A stretch of DNA of 11,859 bases from the NCBI GenBank assembly GCA_003242605.1, contig QGUZ01000145.1, positions 1 to 11,859 on the forward strand. The letters run 5' to 3'. The notes below the pieces were generated by a model. The model was not told the origin of the DNA and did not search any database. It worked only from the letters and a program-made list of their open reading frames with translations. Positions within the stretch are counted from its first letter, which is position 1, and the number at the start of each line of letters is the position of its first letter. Below are positions 6,460-11,859 of this stretch, piece after piece. The stretch comes from Actinomycetota bacterium. GTDB lineage: Bacteria; Actinomycetota; Actinomycetes; Streptosporangiales; Streptosporangiaceae. Position numbers and translations under genes: made by a program.

Positions 6460-6801
6460 ATGGCGACCGTGTGGGCGGTGGCCGTGATCGGTGTGCTGTG
6501 GACGGTCGCGCTGGGATTCGTCACCGTTGGAGGCGCCCGCGTGGTACGGCACCGGACGCAGACCGCGGCGGACCTCACCGCCTTGGCCGTGGCGGCGCAG
6601 GCGGTGCCACTGGGTGCGGACGCCTGCCGCCAGGGCGAGGCGGTGGCGGCGGCGAACGGCGCGCGGCTGGAGCGTTGCGCCGTCGTCGGGCCGGTCGCGG
6701 ACGTCATCGTGGCAGCGGACGCGCACCTGCCTCTCCTGGGAGTCCGGACGGTGACCGCTCGCGCGCGAGCCGGGCCCGACGGCCGAGGGACCCCGCCGTG
6801 A
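6460..6801 (+). CDS. TadE-like protein of the helicase/secretion neighbourhood (Rv3654c family)
   Basis: 113 residues from the ATG at 6460. Hydrophobic N-terminal helix (MATVWAVAVIGVLWTVALGF), then TQTAADLTALAVAAQA (33-48) and a Cys pair, C56 and C73, around the NGA segment, both typical of this family and possibly disulfide-bonded. It probably acts as a minor pilin or pseudopilin with TadE. GGGAGG (6449-6454) lies 5 nt before this ATG and supports it. However, codons just upstream read KRRTREAG in frame, which looks like a prepilin leader (G before MATVW), so an earlier start, for example ATG at 6247 (184 residues), is possible. Unlike TadE and the pilin, it has no Glu at +5. Separated from tadE by the decayed region. 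Confidence 0.82.
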   Translation: MATVWAVAVIGVLWTVALGFVTVGGARVVRHRTQTAADLTALAVAAQAVPLGADACRQGEAVAAANGARLERCAVVGPVADVIVAADAHLPLLGVRTVTARARAGPDGRGTPP

Positions 6802-7079
6802 CTCGTTGTCCCCCTGCCGGCCCGACCCTGCGGGGCGACCGCATCAGTGGGCCCGCCCACAAGGAGAAGCCCGAGAAGCCCACACGAAGCAGCCACAAGG
6901 AGCACGAAAAGGCCGCAAGGAGGAGCCACAAGGAGAAGGAGGTATCGGCCTTGCGATGCGGGAAGGGGCAGAGCCTCGCGTTCGGGCGTGCGTCCTGCCG
7001 GGGCGCACGGAGAACGCGGCGGGGAACACCTTGGGCGCTCGTCGGCCGGTCCGTGGCGAACCGGTGGGCGAGGGCGTAG
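6798..7079 (+). CDS. Doubtful Lys/Glu-rich small ORF with HKE repeats
   Basis: 93 residues if started at the GTG (6798) that overlaps the stop of the TadE-like gene as GTGA, the same coupling seen at tadA-tadB. Residues about 20-50 are rich in Lys, Glu and His with three HKE units (AHKE, SHKE, SHKE); the rest is Arg/Gly-rich and looks like non-coding GC-rich sequence. No family is recognised. The AAG/GAG runs differ from the Arg/Ala-rich background. It could equally be non-coding DNA with a purine-rich repeat, so the call is weak. Confidence 0.22.
   Translation: MTRCPPAGPTLRGDRISGPAHKEKPEKPTRSSHKEHEKAARRSHKEKEVSALRCGKGQSLAFGRASCRGARRTRRGTPWALVGRSVANRWARA
6857..6935 (+). repeat. Three copies of CCACAAGGAG
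   Basis: Exact copies start at 6857, 6893 and 6926, spaced 36 and 33 bp (both multiples of three). Two more AAGGAG cores occur nearby (6917 and 6936), one of them within AAGGAGGAG. Read on the plus strand these are Shine-Dalgarno-like purine tracts; in one frame they encode HKE. On the minus strand the complementary pyrimidine-rich repeat would lie downstream of the helicase stop. Confidence 0.7.
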
Positions 7080-7098
7080 GGCTGGACGGTCATCCGGA

Positions 7099-7116
7099 CC
7101 CGCGTCGTGTCGCGGG
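7099..7116. terminator. Hairpin between convergent tad and helicase genes
   Basis: CCCGCG (7099-7104) and CGCGGG (7111-7116) form a perfect 6-bp stem with a 6-nt loop, in the spacer between the rightward tad cluster and the leftward helicase gene. There is no T-run on either side. A bidirectional terminator is plausible from position only; stems of this size are common at this G+C. Confidence 0.3.
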
Positions 7117-7164
7117 CGAAACCCGGTCCTGGGGCGGCGCCCGCCACGGAAGACGGCATGCGGG

Positions 7165-9483
7165 TCACGGGGACAGCAGGATGTCCAGGAGGCGGATCGC
7201 GGCGTGTTTGTTCAGAGGTTCGTTGCCGTTGCCGCACTTGGGGGACTGGATGCAGGACGGGCAGCCCTGTTCGCAATCGCACGAGGCGATCGCCTCGCGA
7301 GTGGCCTGGAGCCATTCCCGGGCACGGGTGTAGCCGCGTTCGGCGAAGCCCGCGCCGCCGACGTGGCCGTCGTAGACGAACACGGTGAGCAGACCGGTGT
7401 CGGGATGGCGTTCGGTGGAGACACCGCCGATGTCCCACCGGTCGCAGGTGGCGAAGAGGGGGAGCAGGCCGATCGAGGCGTGCTCGGCGGCGTGGGCCGC
7501 GCCGCCCAGGTCGGCCCGGTCGCCCTCGGGCAGGCGGGCCAGGGCGTCGTCCGGAAGGGTCCACCAGACCGCCCGGGTGCGCAGCGTGCGGGGCGGCAGG
7601 TCCAGCGGCTCCTCGCCGACGATCTCGCCGGTCTGGCCGCGCTTGAGGAACGAGACCACCTGGCGGGTCACCTCGACCGTGCCGAAGTGGAGCTCGCCCG
7701 GGCCGAAGGGGGTCGAGCGCAGCGACTCGACGATCATGATGTCGGTGACGTCGCGGGCGAACGTGGAGTAGCCGGGGTCGGCGGCCTCGACGAGGGCCAC
7801 CCCGTTGTCGAGGTCGAGCGTCTCGACGAGGTAGGTCTCGCCCTGGTGGAGGTAGACCGCGCCCTCGTGCACGGTCGTGTGCGCGGAGGGCTCGTCGACC
7901 GTGCCGAGCAGGCGGCCGGTGGAGCCCTCCACCACGTGGACCGGCGGGCCGCCGGACCCGCGGATGTCGGCGAGGTCGCAGGCCCGGCCGCGGCGGGCCC
8001 AGTACCAGCCGGTCGGCCGCCTGCGCAGCAGGCCGCGCCGTACCAGGTCGTCGAGCACCTCGGGGGCGGACGGGCCGAAGATCGGCACGTCGGCCTCGGT
8101 GAGCGGGATCTCCGCCGCCGCCGCGCACAGGTGGGGCGCGAGCACGTAGGGGTTGTCGGGGTCGAGGACGATCGCCTCCACCGGCCGGCCGAACAGCGCC
8201 TCGGGGTGGTGCACCAGGTAGGTGTCGAGCGGGTCGTCGCGGGCGATGAGCACCGCGAGCGCGTCCTGGCCGGCGCGGCCCGCCCGGCCCGCCTGCTGCC
8301 ACAGCGAGGCCCGGGTCCCCGGCCAGCCCGCGATGAGCACCGCGTCCAGACCGGAGATGTCCACGCCGAGCTCGAGGGCGTTCGTGGTGGCGAGGCCCGT
8401 CACCTCACCCTCCCGCAGCGCCTTCTCCAGTGCCCGGCGGTCCTCGGCGAGATAGCCGGCCCGATAGGCACCCACCTTCGCCGGCAGCTCCGGCGACACC
8501 TCCTCCAGGTGCCTGCGCGCGGTCATCGCCACTGTCTCGGCCGCCCGGCGGCTGCGCACGAACGCGAGCGTGCGCACGCCCTCGACCACGAGATCCGTCA
8601 GCAGGTCGGCGGTCTCGGCGGTCGCCGTGCGCCGGACCGGGGCCCCCCGCTCCCCGCGCAGGTCGGTCAGCGGCGGCTCCCACAGCGCGAAGGTGGTCGC
8701 GCCCCGGGGCGAGGCGTCCTCGGTCACCTCCTCCGCCGGCAGGCCGGTGAGCCGCGTCGCCGCCGTGCCGGGGTCGCTCACCGTCGCCGAGGCGAGCAGG
8801 AACACCGGGCGGGAGCCGTACTTGGCGCAGACCCGCCGGAGGCGGCGCAGGATCTGCGCCACGTGCGAGCCGAAGACGCCCCGGTAGCCGTGGCACTCGT
8901 CGATGACCACCAGGCCGAGCCGCCGCCAGAACGACGCCCACTGGGTGTGGCGCGGCAGCATCGACCGGTGCAGCATGTCCGGGTTGGTGAGCACGTAGTT
9001 CGCGTACTGCCGGATCCAGGCGCGCTCCTCGAACGGCGTGTCGCCGTCGTAGGTCGCCGCCTTCACCTGGGCGAGCCGCAGGCCGCGCAGGGTGCGGAGC
9101 TGGTCGGCGGCGAGCGCCTTGGTCGGCGCGAGGTAGAGCACGGTGCGCCCGTCGAAGATCTGCGACACCGCCGGCACGAGATATGCCAAGGATTTACCCG
9201 ACGCCGTGCCCGTGGCTATGATCACGTTTCGGCCTCTGCGCACGTGCTCCGCGGCCTCGAGCTGGTGCTCCCACAGGCCCTCGACGCCCTGGTTGCGCAG
9301 GCGGTCGGCGAGTGTTCGCGGGATCCAGTCCGGCCATCCGGCTTGACCCGCCTGACGTGCTGGAACATGCTCCACATGAGTGAGCCGCCCCCGGCGGGAC
9401 GGCACGGCGAGCAGCCGGGTGAGCAGGGCGCCGACGTGCTGCGAAGGTGAGGGATTCGAAGTCACTGGTTTCCAGTTTGGCAT
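7165..9483 (-). CDS. DECH-box superfamily 2 helicase with C-terminal Cys cluster
   Basis: 772-residue helicase of the family named helicase/secretion neighbourhood putative DEAH-box helicase. In order: Q-type motif WEHQ (71-74); motif I TGTASGKS (91-98); Ia APTKALAADQ (119-128); TNPDM (166-170); motif II DECH (195-198); motif III SAT (232-234); NALELGVDI (368-376); motif VI QQAGRAGRAG (396-405). The C-terminal DUF1998-type region ends with C735, C737, C741, C744 and C750, a likely metal site. Related proteins act in DNA repair; the reason for linkage to tad genes is unknown. ATG at 9483 is chosen because family members begin shortly before LTHVEHVPAR, but its ribosome-binding site is poor, and a GTG at 9465 or upstream codons remain possible. 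Convergent with tad, divergent from bldG. Confidence 0.93.
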   Translation of the reverse strand: MPNWKPVTSNPSPSQHVGALLTRLLAVPSRRGRLTHVEHVPARQAGQAGWPDWIPRTLADRLRNQGVEGLWEHQLEAAEHVRRGRNVIIATGTASGKSLAYLVPAVSQIFDGRTVLYLAPTKALAADQLRTLRGLRLAQVKAATYDGDTPFEERAWIRQYANYVLTNPDMLHRSMLPRHTQWASFWRRLGLVVIDECHGYRGVFGSHVAQILRRLRRVCAKYGSRPVFLLASATVSDPGTAATRLTGLPAEEVTEDASPRGATTFALWEPPLTDLRGERGAPVRRTATAETADLLTDLVVEGVRTLAFVRSRRAAETVAMTARRHLEEVSPELPAKVGAYRAGYLAEDRRALEKALREGEVTGLATTNALELGVDISGLDAVLIAGWPGTRASLWQQAGRAGRAGQDALAVLIARDDPLDTYLVHHPEALFGRPVEAIVLDPDNPYVLAPHLCAAAAEIPLTEADVPIFGPSAPEVLDDLVRRGLLRRRPTGWYWARRGRACDLADIRGSGGPPVHVVEGSTGRLLGTVDEPSAHTTVHEGAVYLHQGETYLVETLDLDNGVALVEAADPGYSTFARDVTDIMIVESLRSTPFGPGELHFGTVEVTRQVVSFLKRGQTGEIVGEEPLDLPPRTLRTRAVWWTLPDDALARLPEGDRADLGGAAHAAEHASIGLLPLFATCDRWDIGGVSTERHPDTGLLTVFVYDGHVGGAGFAERGYTRAREWLQATREAIASCDCEQGCPSCIQSPKCGNGNEPLNKHAAIRLLDILLSP

Positions 9484-9637
9484 CTGTGGGGAGAGTCGCC
9501 CGGAGTCGTGATTTCGTATAGACACGGAGGCGGAGCGTGGTTGAATGCCGCGCGTCGGGGTCGTGCCACCGGAGACAATGGGTCTGCGGGCGGCGGGCCC
9601 GTCAGGATCATTCTGCAGGCAAGGCGCTGGAGGATCT
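9484..9637. promoter_or_regulatory. Divergent promoter region between helicase and bldG
   Basis: 154-bp spacer between divergent genes, so it should carry promoters for both. The most promoter-like element is TATAGAC (9517-9523) in a locally AT-richer patch, GATTTCGTATAGAC, placing a start site about 110 bp before bldG. No good -35 was found at 16-18 bp. TTGAAT (9541-9546) and GACAAT (9574-9579) are also -35/-10-like but are 27 bp apart. In Streptomyces bldG is transcribed alone and together with its downstream neighbour. Confidence 0.4.
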
Positions 9638-9988
9638 GTGGATCTGAAGTTGGACCATCGCACCGAGGGTCAGCTCACCATCGTCGAGGTCGAGGGTGAG
9701 ATCGATGTGTACACGGCGCCGAGGCTGCGTGAGCTTCTCATCGACCTGGTCAACAAGGGTAACTTCCACCTCCTCGTGAACATGGAGAAGGTGGACTTCC
9801 TCGACTCGACCGGGCTCGGCGTCCTGGTCGGCGGGCTCAAGCGCGTGCGCGCGCACGACGGGTCGCTGGAGCTCGTCTGCACCCAGGAGCGCATTCTGAA
9901 GATCTTCCGGATCACCGGACTCACCAAGGTCTTCGGCATCTACTCCTCGGTGGAGGAGGCCAAGGAAGCCCACGGCCGAGACAAGTAG
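9638..9988 (+). CDS. bldG: BldG-type anti-sigma factor antagonist
   Basis: 116-residue STAS-domain protein closely resembling Streptomyces BldG along its whole length: VEVEGEIDVYTAPRLRE (16-32), the phosphorylation loop FLDSTGLGVLVGGLKRV with the target serine at S57, and QERILKIFRITGLTKVF. In Streptomyces BldG is required for aerial growth and antibiotic production; dephosphorylated BldG binds anti-sigma factors and so releases their sigma factors. The GTG at 9638 is chosen because GGAGGA (9629-9634) lies directly upstream and the N-terminus VDLKL matches BldG's MDLSL; an earlier in-frame ATG (9545) would add an unrelated extension. An anti-sigma-like gene follows after 3 nt. Confidence 0.96.
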   Translation: MDLKLDHRTEGQLTIVEVEGEIDVYTAPRLRELLIDLVNKGNFHLLVNMEKVDFLDSTGLGVLVGGLKRVRAHDGSLELVCTQERILKIFRITGLTKVFGIYSSVEEAKEAHGRDK

Positions 9989-9991
9989 ACC

Positions 9992-10450
9992 ATGGCCACC
10001 GTCGAGCTGACGTTCAGCGCCCTCCCAGCGCACGTGCGCACGGCCCGGCTCATTGCGACCGCGGTTGCGCGTCGCGCCGGGGTGTCCGAGGACCTGCTGG
10101 ACGAGGTACGGCTCGCTGTGGGAGAGGCGTGCTCCCGGGCGGTGGAGGCTCACCGGCTCCACTGCCCGGACGAGCCCATCCGCATCGAGCTGTGTGACGA
10201 CTCGGGGCGGTTCGAGGTCACGGTCATCGACGTCGCGCCGAGCGAGGACGCCGACCTCGCCGAGAGGCCCGAACCGGAGAAGGCGTCGGCCAACGGACAC
10301 GAGCTCTCCGGCCTGCTTCCCGACATGTCGGACCTCGGCCTCGCGGTCATCGCCGGACTCGCCGACGACGTCGAGGTCATCCCGAGCGCGAAGGGCGTGC
10401 GCGTCAAGATGAGCTGGCCGGCCGTGAACGGCCTGCCCTCTACGACCTGA
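9992..10450 (+). CDS. RsbW-like putative anti-sigma factor next to BldG
   Basis: 152-residue GHKL/HATPase_c-like protein, the counterpart of the gene just downstream of bldG in Streptomyces (SCO3548). The N-terminal half resembles SpoIIAB/RsbW kinases, with the N-box region EVRLAVGEACSRAVEAH (38-54). The catalytic Glu is kept (E45), but the Asn four residues later is Arg (R49). The second ATP motif is DMSDLGLAVIAGLADDVEV (111-129), with only part of the glycine pattern. ATP binding or kinase activity may therefore be weak or absent, although it can still bind BldG or a sigma factor. A low-complexity acidic segment (84-105) lies between. The start is 3 nt after the bldG stop with no clear ribosome-binding site, so translation is probably coupled. 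Confidence 0.88.
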   Translation: MATVELTFSALPAHVRTARLIATAVARRAGVSEDLLDEVRLAVGEACSRAVEAHRLHCPDEPIRIELCDDSGRFEVTVIDVAPSEDADLAERPEPEKASANGHELSGLLPDMSDLGLAVIAGLADDVEVIPSAKGVRVKMSWPAVNGLPSTT

Positions 10451-10466
10451 CGGGGCCCGCCCGTCG

Positions 10467-10496
10467 TACTCCGCCGGGCTCGCACCCGACGGAGTA
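10467..10496. terminator. Hairpin after the bldG operon
   Basis: TACTCCGCCGGG (10467-10478) pairs with CCCGACGGAGTA (10485-10496), a 12-bp stem with one C/A mismatch and a 6-nt loop, beginning 16 nt after the anti-sigma stop. No T-run follows, which is common for actinobacterial terminators. The structure is symmetrical enough to work on both strands. Confidence 0.65.
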
Positions 10497-10610
10497 TCAG
10501 GCCTGCCTGACGCCGCGCGCCTCGCGGGCGCCGGGCGGGCCCAACCAGTCCGGTTTCCGGACATGTCCGGTCCTGGGCAGACGGTCGCCGAAAATCGGGG
10601 CCGTCCGCAT
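10497..10610 (-). CDS. Doubtful 37-residue ORF ending at the hairpin
   Basis: Minus-strand ATG at 10610 to TGA at 10497, so the stop abuts the hairpin at 10467-10496. The product starts MRTAPIFGDRLPRTGHVRKP and has high third-position G+C, but no clear ribosome-binding site and no family I can name. The hairpin position would fit convergent genes sharing a terminator. The same bases are alternatively explained as a decayed copy of the anti-sigma 3' end. Confidence 0.2.
   Translation of the reverse strand: MRTAPIFGDRLPRTGHVRKPDWLGPPGAREARGVRQA
10557..10570. repeat. 14-bp perfect palindrome CCGGACATGTCCGG
   Basis: Exact inverted repeat in non-coding DNA, centred on GACATGTC. The same 8-bp core occurs inside the anti-sigma gene as CCGACATGTCGG (10320-10331), also a perfect palindrome. 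It could be an operator, or part of a decayed duplicate of the anti-sigma 3' end. Confidence 0.6.
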
Positions 10611-10790
10611 CCCGACCACATCCAGCCTGGGTTCGCCGCCGGACCGCCCGCCGGGTGATCCGGCCGGTCGGCCGGGCGGGCCGGGGTATCCGCGCAGGTC
10701 AGAGCCGGGAACTCGCCGTCGGCGCCGCGGCCCGGGGCGCCCGCGGCCGGATCGGCGACGCCCGGCTGCGCCGCAGGCGGGGGGTGGTGG

Positions 10791-10819
10791 TCGGAAGGGT
10801 GCCCGGAATCCCGTATAGT
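10791..10819 (+). promoter_or_regulatory. Possible hppA promoter
   Basis: TATAGT (10814-10819) is a good -10 hexamer, with TCGGAA (10791-10796) 17 bp upstream as a poor -35. It lies in the first AT-richer patch after a long GC-rich stretch. If used, the hppA transcript would have a leader of about 315 nt. Confidence 0.35.
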
Positions 10820-10891
10820 TTTGGACAGTATTCAAGGGAAGGCCGGGAGAATTCCCCGGGGCCGGTCAACCTTTCTTCCTCCTCATGTAAA

Positions 10892-10907
10892 GATCAGGTC
10901 ACTGATC
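10892..10907. promoter_or_regulatory. Palindrome GATCAG-N4-CTGATC
   Basis: Perfect 6-bp arms with a 4-bp centre, lying between the two candidate -10 boxes in the hppA leader. Its shape fits an operator for a dimeric repressor or a short RNA hairpin. No regulator is identified. Confidence 0.35.
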
Positions 10908-11140
10908 GATCTCGCCTGTGCCTGGATACCCCCCTGGGGCTTCATATCCTCTTGCACCCCTGCGTAGACTCCCGGCACCGGCCAAGGTTTGTCCCGTGGA
11001 GCGCTCGCGCACTGCGGGAGGTCTACGGGCGCAACCGGAAGCGGCACTGCCAATCGCCCCGGGTGCGCCCACGCAGGCCGCACTTCGGTTAGACAGGGCG
11101 CGCCCCGGGCACAAGCAACCCGTCTGGCCGAGGAGGACGG

Positions 11141-11859
11141 ATGTCTGGGCCTTATCTGGCCGCTGTCGATGACGCAGCGGTCGCCCTGAACGGTGGCCAC
11201 CTCACGATCGTGATCGTGGTGGCCGCGGTGGCTCTCATCGCTCTCGCCGTGGCCGGTGGCCTGGTACGCGAGGTACTGGCCGCCGGGCAGGGCACCGAGC
11301 GCATGCAGAACATCGCGCGAGCCGTACAGGAGGGAGCCGGCGCGTACCTGGCGCGTCAGTTCCGGACGCTTCTCATCTTCGTCGTAGTCATTCCCTTCGT
11401 TCTGCTGCTGCTCCCCGCCGAGTCGACCGGCGTACAGATCGGCCGGTCGATCTTCTTCGTCGTGGGTGCGGCGTTTTCGGCGCTGACCGGGTTCATGGGC
11501 ATGTGGCTCGCGGTGCGCGGCAACCTGCGGGTGGCCGCCGCCGCACGCGGCACCGAGGGCGGTGCCGACCCCGAGCGGGCGGCCATGCGGATCGCGTTCC
11601 GCACCGGCGGTGTGGCCGGCATGTTCACCGTGGGCCTCGGTCTGCTCGGCGCCGCGATCGTGGTGCTCATCTACCGGGGCGACGCCCCCACCGTGCTCGA
11701 GGGCTTCGGCTTCGGCGCGGCGCTGCTCGCGATGTTCATGCGAGTCGGCGGCGGCATCTTCACCAAGGCCGCCGACGTCGGCGCCGACCTGGTCGGCAAG
11801 GTCGAGCAGGGCATCCCGGAGGACGACCCGCGCAACGCCGCGACGATCGCCGACAACGT
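11141..11859 (+). CDS. hppA: Membrane-bound proton-translocating pyrophosphatase, 5' part
   Basis: The first 239 codons of a gene continuing past the window. The enzyme hydrolyses cytoplasmic pyrophosphate and pumps ions, usually H+, across the membrane. Membrane segments are visible at about 20-42, 76-92, 103-125 and 156-178. The substrate-binding signature follows: GGGIFTKAADVGADLVGKVE (203-222), with the Asp/Lys residues D212, D216 and K220, then GIPEDDPRNAATIADN (224-239), where the window ends just before the expected VGDNVGD. The ATG at 11141 is preceded by AGGAGGA (11131-11137). The residue deciding K+ dependence lies beyond the window. It follows bldG and its neighbour, as in Streptomyces. 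Confidence 0.96.
   Translation, partial: MSGPYLAAVDDAAVALNGGHLTIVIVVAAVALIALAVAGGLVREVLAAGQGTERMQNIARAVQEGAGAYLARQFRTLLIFVVVIPFVLLLLPAESTGVQIGRSIFFVVGAAFSALTGFMGMWLAVRGNLRVAAAARGTEGGADPERAAMRIAFRTGGVAGMFTVGLGLLGAAIVVLIYRGDAPTVLEGFGFGAALLAMFMRVGGGIFTKAADVGADLVGKVEQGIPEDDPRNAATIADN

Larger units (their letters stand above)
10497..11140. other. Long intergenic leader of hppA
   Basis: About 640 bp without a convincing gene. The left part (10500-10620) resembles the 3' end of the anti-sigma gene. The middle is GC-rich with G/C runs. From about 10800 the sequence becomes AT-richer and holds TATAGT (10814-10819), a GATCAG-N4-CTGATC palindrome (10892-10907), CCCCTGGGG (10931-10939), and TAGACT (10965-10970) as a second possible -10. 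A leader of 170-320 nt would separate either start site from hppA. Confidence 0.5.

Noticed and set aside
6940..7150. Possible decayed copy of the TadE-like gene downstream of it
   Set aside because: Several short blocks line up loosely (a GCGGCGG..CACC block, GGGCGAGG, GGCTGGA), but with many gaps and no shared peptide, so hand alignment is not convincing.
6847..9450. Plus-strand open frame of 867 codons opposite the helicase
   Set aside because: Antisense shadow of the helicase gene; composition is repetitive Arg/Gly/Val/Glu with no family resemblance.

Overview
The window is about 72% G+C and comes from the chromosome of a high-GC actinomycete. Gene order and protein families fit the Streptomyces/Streptosporangium/mycobacterial side of the phylum: 6C small RNA, an ssd/tadZ-tadA-tadB-tadC-DUF4244 pilin-tadE-TadE-like cluster, a convergent DECH-box helicase, then divergent bldG with its anti-sigma partner, and finally the proton-pumping pyrophosphatase hppA. 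This is conserved actinobacterial synteny. I cannot name the species from the sequence.

Layout. 1-537: no supported gene; it holds a G-quadruplex-type tract and a perfect hairpin. 538-636: 6C small RNA, two hairpins with C7 tracts in their loops, the second being an intrinsic terminator. 734-5546: one co-directional tad operon with ATGA or GTGA stop/start overlaps (ssd-tadA, tadA-tadB, pilin-tadE) and two breaks, one before tadC and one before the pilin. 5547-6459: a gene-poor stretch that appears to hold a decayed second copy of the pilin-tadE pair. 6460-6801: TadE-like minor pilin of the helicase/secretion neighbourhood. 6802-7164: a doubtful Lys/Glu-rich small ORF with HKE repeats. 7165-9483 (minus): DECH-box helicase with a C-terminal Cys cluster. 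9638-10450: bldG and an RsbW-like partner. 10451-11140: intergenic, with a hairpin, several palindromes and possible promoter elements. 11141-end: 5' part of hppA, cut by the window edge.

How the genes work together. Ssd (TadZ/CpaE-like) probably positions the secretion machine. TadA is the hexameric ATPase and TadB/TadC are the inner-membrane platform. The DUF4244 protein, TadE and the TadE-like protein carry class III prepilin-type N-termini and are the likely secreted or pilus subunits. No prepilin peptidase (TadV/CpaA) is present, so it must be encoded elsewhere. BldG and its neighbour form an anti-anti-sigma/anti-sigma pair, functionally separate from the pilus although conserved beside it.

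The points most worth a second look are: (i) the decayed tandem duplicate of the pilin-tadE cassette; (ii) a shared TATCCACAGAA-N5-TTCGG element upstream of both ssd and the pilin gene; (iii) tadC, whose best ribosome-binding site points to an ATC codon rather than a normal start; (iv) paired GACATGTC palindromes at and beyond the end of the anti-sigma gene; (v) the HKE-repeat ORF overlapping the TadE-like stop codon. No CRISPR array, insertion sequence, tRNA or rRNA was seen. All alignments were done by eye and need computation.
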